64,000 nucleotides of DNA from Gymnothorax reevesii (Eukaryota; Chordata; Actinopteri; Anguilliformes; Muraenidae). This document shows positions 57,908 to 64,000 of this stretch, one piece after another. The first letter of the stretch is position 1. The number at the start of each line of letters is the position of its first letter. The stretch is from the NCBI GenBank assembly GCA_029721435.1, contig CM056576.1:62639876-62703875 (forward strand), read 5' to 3'. Below the pieces are notes generated by a model, which worked only from the letters and a program-made list of their open reading frames with translations, had not been told where the DNA came from and made no database searches. Both the position numbers and the translations under genes were made by a program.

Positions 57908-58127
57908 TGTCATGGTTTGCTATGTGCTTTTTGCTTTCTTTGTTACTCTCCTCCCTGATGATATAGTTTTCTTTCCACATCAGATTTTTTACCCAGCTGG
58001 CTGATTACTCCTGGGCGGTTCTTCCCGGAGTCTATTTAAGCTGGAAGTCGCCACGCCTCCTTCGCTGTAGTGTTTGATATAATTTTGCTCACTTCGGCTC
58101 GATATATTTCTAGTCAGGGGTTTGCCG

Positions 58128-58177
<50 letters not shown>

Positions 58178-58311
58178 TTTGTTTCTGGGAAGCTTAGCTT
58201 CTTTAGGTTATTTGGCACTGTTGTTGTTGGTTTTCTCTTTTATTGAAATCGCTGCTTGGTGCAGCTTCGCCTGCCACGGCATCTAATACTCCACTCTAAC
58301 CAGGCATTACA
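57908..58311 (+). mobile_element. Solo LTR, 404 bp, with perfect 5-bp target duplication, inside Tc1 C
   Basis: It starts TGTCATGGTTTGCTATG and ends CAGGCATTACA. GATGG lies on both sides (57903-57907 and 58312-58316). A promoter-like GTCTATTTAAGCTGG lies ~130 bp in. A (TA)n run occupies 58133-58175. It is the complete counterpart of the fragment at 24612-25030. Confidence 0.9.
58133..58175. repeat. (TA)n microsatellite within the LTR
   Basis: About 21 uninterrupted TA units lie downstream of the LTR promoter-like region. The related LTR fragment at 24612 does not have this run, so it expanded in this copy. Confidence 0.95.
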
Positions 58312-58517
58312 GATGGCTGCTACAGGTCACAGAAAAGTTGGGACAGGAGCCTGTTTACCATGGTGTAGCATTCCCTCTTCCTTTTAACACAGATGCTGAG
58401 CATTGAGGAGACAAGTGTCTTGAGTTTAGCCATTGGAATTTGATCCCACTCTTGTTTAATACAGGCTTCCAGCTGCTGGAGAGTTTTGGGTCTCCTTTGA
58501 TGAACTTTTCGTTTAAT

Positions 58518-61500
58518 TACTAAGGACTAAGAAACTAAGAAACTGAAACTAAGAATTGCAATGCTTAAAAAATTGTAACACATACAGTATGGTCTGTAGT
58601 ACTACTCCCCACATTTTGGGTTTATTAAAATAATATTGCCATGAAACAGAAATTCATCATTCATATTTATGAAGTACCTTTGGCCTTCAGGAAGTTGCCC
58701 TGCCAGTTTGAATAACATCATCCATTGTGTTCATTACATTAAATGTTCTGTCGCACACTCAAATTAGCTCTCAGTTCCATTGTTCTGACTAACATCATGT
58801 CACTGCATGAATACTCGTACATTCACACAATAAGACTGCAAGTGACCTGACTACAGTATGACTATAACCTGTGTACGTTGTTATCTATTGACTAGCAAAC
58901 TGATATTTCAGTCTTTTTCTTTCCTCAACCATCTCAGCTAACACACATGAATTCAATTTAGCTCATTTTTATGGTCTGTGCTCGCCTACGACAGACTCAA
59001 CACACCGGGAGAATAGTCCCGCCAGCCACTGCAAAAAAATCTTTGTTTTCCTTGGATGGGCCAAGCTGTATCACACAGGAATCCCTTTGCATAGAAGTAT
59101 AACACTTGGATACTTTGCCAGAAACCATGGAAATCAGACAAAGGAGTAACAGGAGTTCCTGTGCGCATAAAAATACTGAGGCAGCCCAGGCTTGGCATAA
59201 CATAGTATTGAGTACGGCTGGGGACATTTCTCTGAGGTAGCCACACAATCTTGTCTTTACTCAATACTGTGTATCACTGAAACCTTTCTGTACTGTGGCA
59301 GTTGAGTGCTTACCCAGCTATGATCAAATCCCAAAAGGGTTTTTGTGCATGAACTTCCCTTATAGACAAATGTTTGTTCACCTCCAGAGTGCAGTAATTT
59401 TCAAGGAGCATTTCAACCTTGTCAAATTAAAGATTCCATCAATCAAAATATGATGCATGTTGAAATGGCAGGCCTGTGCTTCACCGAATCAGTGGTGTTC
59501 TGTTTACTACCAATATGCAAGACATCATTTCTCCCATTCTCATTTCCTCTCTTACATAAAAACTGGCAGACAAACTCACAATTTTACTCTCGTCTGCCTC
59601 ATTTTCTCTCAAGGCTGGTTCAGTGTGAGCCTTGACAATTAGGCCATGACTCCTCATCACACTTGAGACAAAAGGTTACAAATGCAGCAGTAACAGCAGC
59701 TTCCCGTCGAAAATAATCATTTTGAAAGATTGCACAAAGAAAGCAATGACAGTACTACTGCACAAAGACACAGTCCAAGGCGTTGAGATATGATGCATGT
59801 CAAAAGAGGCAGTCAAGAGAAGTCGGTGGAGGAATTGGATTAAATTACATTAAATCACATGACATGGGCACTGGTGTCTATCGGTGAAGTTACTCACCAG
59901 CTCTGTACTTCCTCTGACATACTACTGCCCCTCAGCTCCTTGGGGATGGGTCAAGTTAATATAACAGGGCCACAAGGCATAATACCAGGTATGGCTGTTA
60001 ATACTTTTTTGGAGACAATGTGCCCTCCAAAAATGTACAAAGTGGTGTCTTTGTTAATGGCAGAGTAATGCAAGGCACACAAAAGGGAGCAAAAAAGCCA
60101 CATTACAAACAATGCAACATGAAAAGGAGAATATTTCAAATAACGATGAATGCATCTGGAACACACCCAAATTATCTTCTAGCACACCTACTGGAGATTC
60201 CAGTGCTGGCTGCCAGGTAGTTAGGTGTAGCTCCATCCCGTTTCAAAGGAAATTTTGCACTTCGAACATCAATAGACCATCTGACCGCAATTTGCAGGCT
60301 CTGTAATTCAAACTGACGTACAGCAAACCTTAATACTAATCCAAAATAGCTAAGTAGACAATAATAATCCAGAATGCTATGACGAGTCCCTGGGGTTGAG
60401 ACAGTGACAACATTCAGTGCATGGTTTCAAGAAACTAACTCAGACACACAGTAGCAGGACACCAAAAGGTAAATTCAATCTGTCAATCTCATGGCCCTCG
60501 AGGTGTGTCTCAATGGGCGTACTCCACAAGAAGTATTGTGCTACAAGCATATTTTTGCATGGTTACTGGAAGGGTTGACAATGGAAATGCATCTGCAGTG
60601 AAAACTGAGTCAGAGTTTTACTGTCCAACAAAATAGGTCTCACGGATATTGGAGACCATGAAACCCTGGCTGCTGGCTGCTAATCCACGTTCTCAAGCCC
60701 AATGTTTCACGCAGCTAGTGCTTCACAGAGGGAGGAGTCACATAGTTACACAATTTTGGGTCATCAAGAACACTCCTGAGAGATTCTACTCATCTTGTTT
60801 ATGAAAAGAAATGACATGAGCCATGTAAGAAAAATCATTTTTACGAGTGTCTGTAAAGGTTCATCTACACAAACAACACTTTGCTTCCGCAGACCATATA
60901 TAACATGAAGAAAAATGACAATTAAAGTGTTGTAGTGATTATGAATCCTGGTAGGCAAGGAAACATGCCCATTTATCTTGCAGTTGAGAGGCACATACCC
61001 ATGGGGTTGGGAAGTACATAAATTCAAAATATGGCACATTATAAAGCCATTTAGCAGGCCTAGAATGTTCCCAGTCCCAATTCCGTCTTAATTTTTTTTT
61101 TTATTATTATTATTATAAATTTTTTTTTTTACATTGGCAAAATTCTTCAAATTAACTCCATAGATCGCAATTGATCGAATATGTTCTGATGCTCCATTGA
61201 TCATTTCTAGTTCCAGGCCCTTGCACGGTCCGCCGGATTATTTTTCATAACCATGTCAGGGAAAATTCCAGTTATGTACAATCAGTCTTACAATTTCAGT
61301 TAGATATGATGTGATTGGCTGAAGTGTGGCTCAGAGAGGAAGTGGTACCACAACTTACAGGCAAAATACGCACTCGCATTGGCCCATCACCGTATCGGCT
61401 GTGAAAAAGCCCATAGCTTGAACGATTGATTTCCAATGTATTTTCTCGGCAAAATGGGTTTGTGACAAAGTCCTCTGATATCAAGTCAGATTTATATGAT

Positions 61501-61611
61501 ACGCATTATCAAATAACACAGTCCCAGAACTGAGTCTTGCAATATTAGTCGCAATTCCATCACACTATTCTTACACGCACTTTGAAAACTAGAAATGGTT
61601 TTTACACGTAA
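58518..61611. other. Long non-coding stretch, nothing recognised
   Basis: About 3.1 kb without recognised transposon ends, SINE promoters or known protein motifs. A low-complexity A/T run (T-rich then TTATTA repeats) is at 61091-61132. The overlapping minus-strand frames at 58986-59264 have no known domain. Confidence 0.45.
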
Positions 61612-61912
61612 AAACAGATGTCTCCCCCTTCCCCCATTTCACATTTTAGAGTTATGGTCCGGAAACGAGTCCCACCCTTCAATATGCCTAAGTCTAAATT
61701 GTTGCCATGGACAAAGAGAAAATAAAATTCAAAAGCAGTTCAAACCCCAAAAGGCACATCTACATGTTATGGAGAGACACTATATCAAGTTTGGTGAGAA
61801 TCGATCGAACAGTTTCAGAGTTATGCTCTGGAAACAAATGGGAACGCCGACGCCGACGCCAACGAGAATTCAGGCAAAAACAATATGTCCCCCCCCCAGG
61901 AAGGGGGAGACA
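61612..61912. repeat. Inverted-end repeat, ATGTCTCCCCCTT termini
   Basis: GATGTCTCCCCCTTCCCCC near the left end is mirrored by CAGGAAGGGGGAGACAT near the right. The interior has AGTTTGGTGAGAATCGATCG and TTCAGAGTTATGCTC, strings familiar from a dispersed fish repeat. Superfamily uncertain. Confidence 0.65.
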
Positions 61913-62733
61913 TAATTTGCATTGGAAAAAGCAGGTGGAAATGGCAAAATGTGAATTATCTTGCATTAAAGTTTATATGCTCATTTGAGGTGGTTTCTGC
62001 CTTATGCAATAAAGAGTTAATAGACATAATATGGGATGGAAACAACTTAAGCAACCTAAGCTGACTGCAAAATCTGATGTAGCTGTCGTGCTGCCACTGC
62101 CTGTGTTAGCATTCAACTCCGTCTTCATCTCTGGGTAGCGTTGAACATTGAAATTATTAGCTAAAAAAAAGCTCTTTGAGAATTTGCTGAATTGCATGCA
62201 ACTCCCGTCAACCTTTCTCCATTTTTACAGCATCTTGTTTCTCCTCCAGAAGTGTCCAGTTGTTTCGCTTCAGTTTGTTTTTCTTCAGGTTTACGACCTC
62301 TTCTTCTTCTGCTATTCTGTACCTGTCATGAGTGCTCTCTTCCGCCATCTTGTGGCAAAACTGACCTACTTCAACTGAGTTTATTCGCTCCAAGACAGTT
62401 GATGGGAATGTAGGTAATTCAAATATTCTTTTAAGCTATTTTTCTAAAATTCGCTTGACATGAGATGGAAACTGGACTATTGTCACCATCAATTTAGCAT
62501 AAGGCAACAAACTGAAATTTAATTCAGGCTATAATAACAGATACCATGGAATAAATGTAGACTTTGTTAGCTGAAATATTTTGGCTCATCATGCTTTGTC
62601 AGTGATTACATACATTCATTGTTTCAAAACGCCTCTGCCCGTCCAGACCGCAACATAAACTTGGAGTCGGATTGGAAACTTTGTACATTTTCTATTTGGA
62701 CCACCCCAGACCACCCCAAAGCAGTCAATCACC
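61913..62733. other. Non-coding, nothing recognised
   Basis: Open frames near 62148-62413 on both strands are AT-rich and unfamiliar. No repeat termini were seen. Confidence 0.45.
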
Positions 62734-63214
62734 TTCATCAGAGCCGGTCAGAAGGCATCCCACCAGGCCATCTCCTTAGGAGGGCTCCTCTTCACCGCCC
62801 GTGACTGGCAGCTCCAAGTGGACCTAGGAAGACAACTCAAGTTCCCAGCCGACATTGCTACCACCTCACTCCGGCCAGAGATGGTGTTGAAATCGGAGTC
62901 AACCAAGCAAATGGTACCTCTGGAGCTGACAGTTGCTTGGGAGGACCGAACAGACGAAGCCAATGAGTGCAAGAGGGCCAAGTACACAGAGCTCACCACA
63001 GAGTGCCGGAGCAATGGCTGGAAAGCCCGCTGCGAACCAGTCGAAATTGGATGCAGAGGTTTCGCAGGTCACTCACTACAGCGAGTTTTCAAACTCCTTA
63101 GAATTAGAGGACTGCAATCAAGCCACTAAGAACATCCTTGAGGCCGCAGAAAAAGCCTCCCGGTGGCTGTGGGGGGATCCGTGGTGCGCTACTTGGACAC
63201 CAGCTGGGGTCTGA
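62734..63214 (+). pseudogene. Retrotransposon ORF C-terminal fragment (endonuclease-like region)
   Basis: From 62734 one frame is open to a stop at about 63127. It contains A-R-D-W-Q-L, then T-S-L-R-P-E-M-V-L, then P-L-E-L-T-V-A-W-E-D and K-R-A-K-Y, then C-R-S-N-G-W-K-A, and G-C-R-G-F-A. I recognise this block order as the region downstream of reverse transcriptase in a retroelement group common in fish and cnidarians, where it usually reads R-P-D and E-L-T-V-P-W-E. The spacing of the acidic residues and lysine resembles a PD-(D/E)xK nuclease, which is an inference. After a frameshift near 63100 the usual ending A-A-E-K-A-S-R-W-L-W is seen. The upstream reverse transcriptase is absent. Here Asp of R-P-D is Glu. 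Confidence 0.6.
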
Positions 63215-63359
63215 TCAGCCCCGGTTGGGTCGCCTGGGCGAGGATGTCTGATGATTAAAGACCCAAAACACCCTATGACCCCGGGTTCATCACTGATGAC
63301 GTGTCCAAGTACTTTTGTATCACCGTGAGGTGTATTAAATCTCGGACAGAGATTCATCA
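63215..63359. other. Retroelement-like tail and junction with Tc1 sequence
   Basis: GGTTGGGTCGCCTGGGCGAG and CCCGGGTTCATCACTGATGA resemble the 3' continuation of the same retroelement. The junction with the Tc1-like fragment lies somewhere in 63300-63360 and is not resolved. Confidence 0.4.
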
Positions 63360-63705
63360 ATCCGTAGAAAACCGAATCTAAAAATTGTGGAACACTTTCA
63401 TAAAAATGTTCCTCAATGTAAATGTGCGAAAATTTTGAATCCACCGAACATAATCTCATCAAAAGATTCAGAGAATCTGGAGTAGTCTCTGTGCACAAGG
63501 GACAAGTCCGAAGGTCAATATTGAATACTCGTGATCTTCGGGCCCTGAGGCAGCACTGCATTAAAAACAGGCATGATTCTGCAATGGAATACACAGCATG
63601 GGCTCAGGAAAACTTACAGGAACCATTGCCAGTGAACACAGTTTGCCGTGCGATCTGCAAATGCAAGCTGAAGCTGTATTATGCAAAGAAGTACTCTGAA
63701 AGGTC
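63360..63705 (+). pseudogene. Tc1-like transposase fragment D
   Basis: It reads K-I-V-E-H-F-H-K-N-V-P-Q-C, then after a frame change L-I-K-R-F-R-E-S-G, then D-L-R-A-L-R-Q-H-C-I, and finally L-K-L-Y-Y-A-K-K. These are the two helix-turn-helix DNA-binding regions of the same family as elements A-C, joined by the usual linker. The catalytic domain and both termini are absent. It lies directly after a retroelement fragment. Confidence 0.8.
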
Positions 63706-63888
63706 TTTGAAATAAACTTTGTTGGATTAAAATCGAAGGATACCCTCATTGAGAAAAAAGGGTCTGAAAAAGGGTCACCCCCCATGAGAGGGGGTCAAAA
63801 GTACCCCCACAGCCAGGGGTTAAAGTGGGCCGGAACGGTCTGGAACTGCGTTCCGCCAGCTAAGTTTGAATTGAAATATTTATTTGAC
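63706..63888. other. Spacer; CAGGGGTTAAAGTGGGCCGG string near 63814
   Basis: CAGGGGTTAAAGTGGGCCGG followed by AACGGTCTGGAAC could be a DNA-transposon left end, since CAGGGG-type termini are common in hAT elements. There is no second end to confirm it. Confidence 0.3.
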
Positions 63889-63891
63889 TAA

Positions 63892-64000
63892 AGCCGCTTT
63901 CACGCCGAGTGCAAAACAAAATTTTTGCACGACAGCTTACATTCAAAGTCAATGCAAAGACGCAAATACGCGTGTATTCACGTCTTTGCGTTGACTTTGA
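63892..64000. mobile_element. PIF/Harbinger MITE, left end only (cut by window edge)
   Basis: TAA followed by AGCCGCTTTCACGCCGAGTG matches the ends of the nested element at 56616-57325. The next strings GCAAAACAAA and GCACGAC are shared too. Positions 63943-63962 and 63981-64000 form 20-bp inverted arms with one mismatch. The right end is outside the window. Confidence 0.75.

Larger units (their letters stand above)
56016..58517 (-). mobile_element. Tc1-like element C, truncated, host of a nested set
   Basis: It begins CAAGCCCAATTCTGAAATAG after TA, then is split by a 1.7-kb insertion at 56046. It continues AAAGTGTAAATTGTGAATAA, is split again by a solo LTR at 57908, and continues through the C-terminal end of the transposase (minus strand) to about 58517, where it stops. 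The L-Q-Q-L-E-A-C-I-K-Q-E-W-D-Q stretch of the transposase end can be read on the minus strand around 58440-58490. The other terminal repeat and most of the gene are missing. Confidence 0.85.

Noticed and set aside
63814..63891. CAGGGGTTAAAGTGGGCCGG string as a defined transposon end
   Set aside because: Only one end is visible and no duplication or family-specific continuation could be confirmed, so it is mentioned only as a possibility.

Overview
This window reads as non-coding vertebrate DNA, most likely from a teleost fish. It is AT-rich, has no operon-like gene packing, and has no open reading frame that looks like an intact host gene or a recognisable host exon. It is full of repeat families typical of fish: Tc1-like elements ending in CAACCCCAATTC, hAT and PIF/Harbinger elements and their short derivatives, tRNA-derived SINEs, solo LTRs and decayed non-LTR retrotransposons. 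Species and locus cannot be named from the sequence. All family calls rest on motif recognition by eye; no database search was run.

Layout. 0-8.6 kb: mostly unique sequence, one 244-bp conserved-looking segment (2080-2323), a PIF/Harbinger element carrying fossils of both its genes (2612-4106), and a short inverted-repeat element (5267-5873). 8.6-11 kb: a decayed LINE on the minus strand, interrupted by a 0.9-kb G-rich minisatellite. 13-17.3 kb: a solo LTR, two Tc1/mariner-type fragments, a repeat that recurs at 54.9 kb, and a large dyad array of short repeats around a TTAGGG-like core. 21-28 kb: a SINE, a 1.8-kb fold-back element, a Tc1-like element broken by an LTR fragment, and two MITEs. 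29.4 kb: an inverted partner of the 2.1-kb segment. 30.5-34 kb: a TTAA-flanked element, a 1.5-kb solo LTR with a perfect 5-bp target duplication, and a second fold-back copy. 35.6-38.7 kb: two different halves of Tc1-like elements flanking a hAT remnant. 40-47 kb: Harbinger, hAT, SINE, TTAA-MITE and solo LTR. 50-51.8 kb: SINE, palindromic hAT MITE and another SINE-like repeat. 54.8-58.5 kb: a repeat carrying a 76-bp hairpin insertion, then a nest of four elements. 61.6-64 kb: fold-back repeat, retrotransposon ORF fragment, Tc1 transposase fragment and the left end of a Harbinger MITE cut by the window edge.

No genes act together here. The record is one of successive transposon insertions, many datable relative to each other because target-site duplications (5 bp for LTRs, 8 bp for hAT, TTA/TAA for Harbinger, TTAA for one MITE, AATT for a micro-MITE) are still intact. 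The strongest unexplained signal is the pair of ~245-bp AT-rich segments at 2.1 kb and 29.4 kb: opposite orientation, no transposon ends, with blocks of strong match containing TAATT-type sites. It could be an ancient repeat or a duplicated regulatory element. No new enzymatic or defence system is visible.
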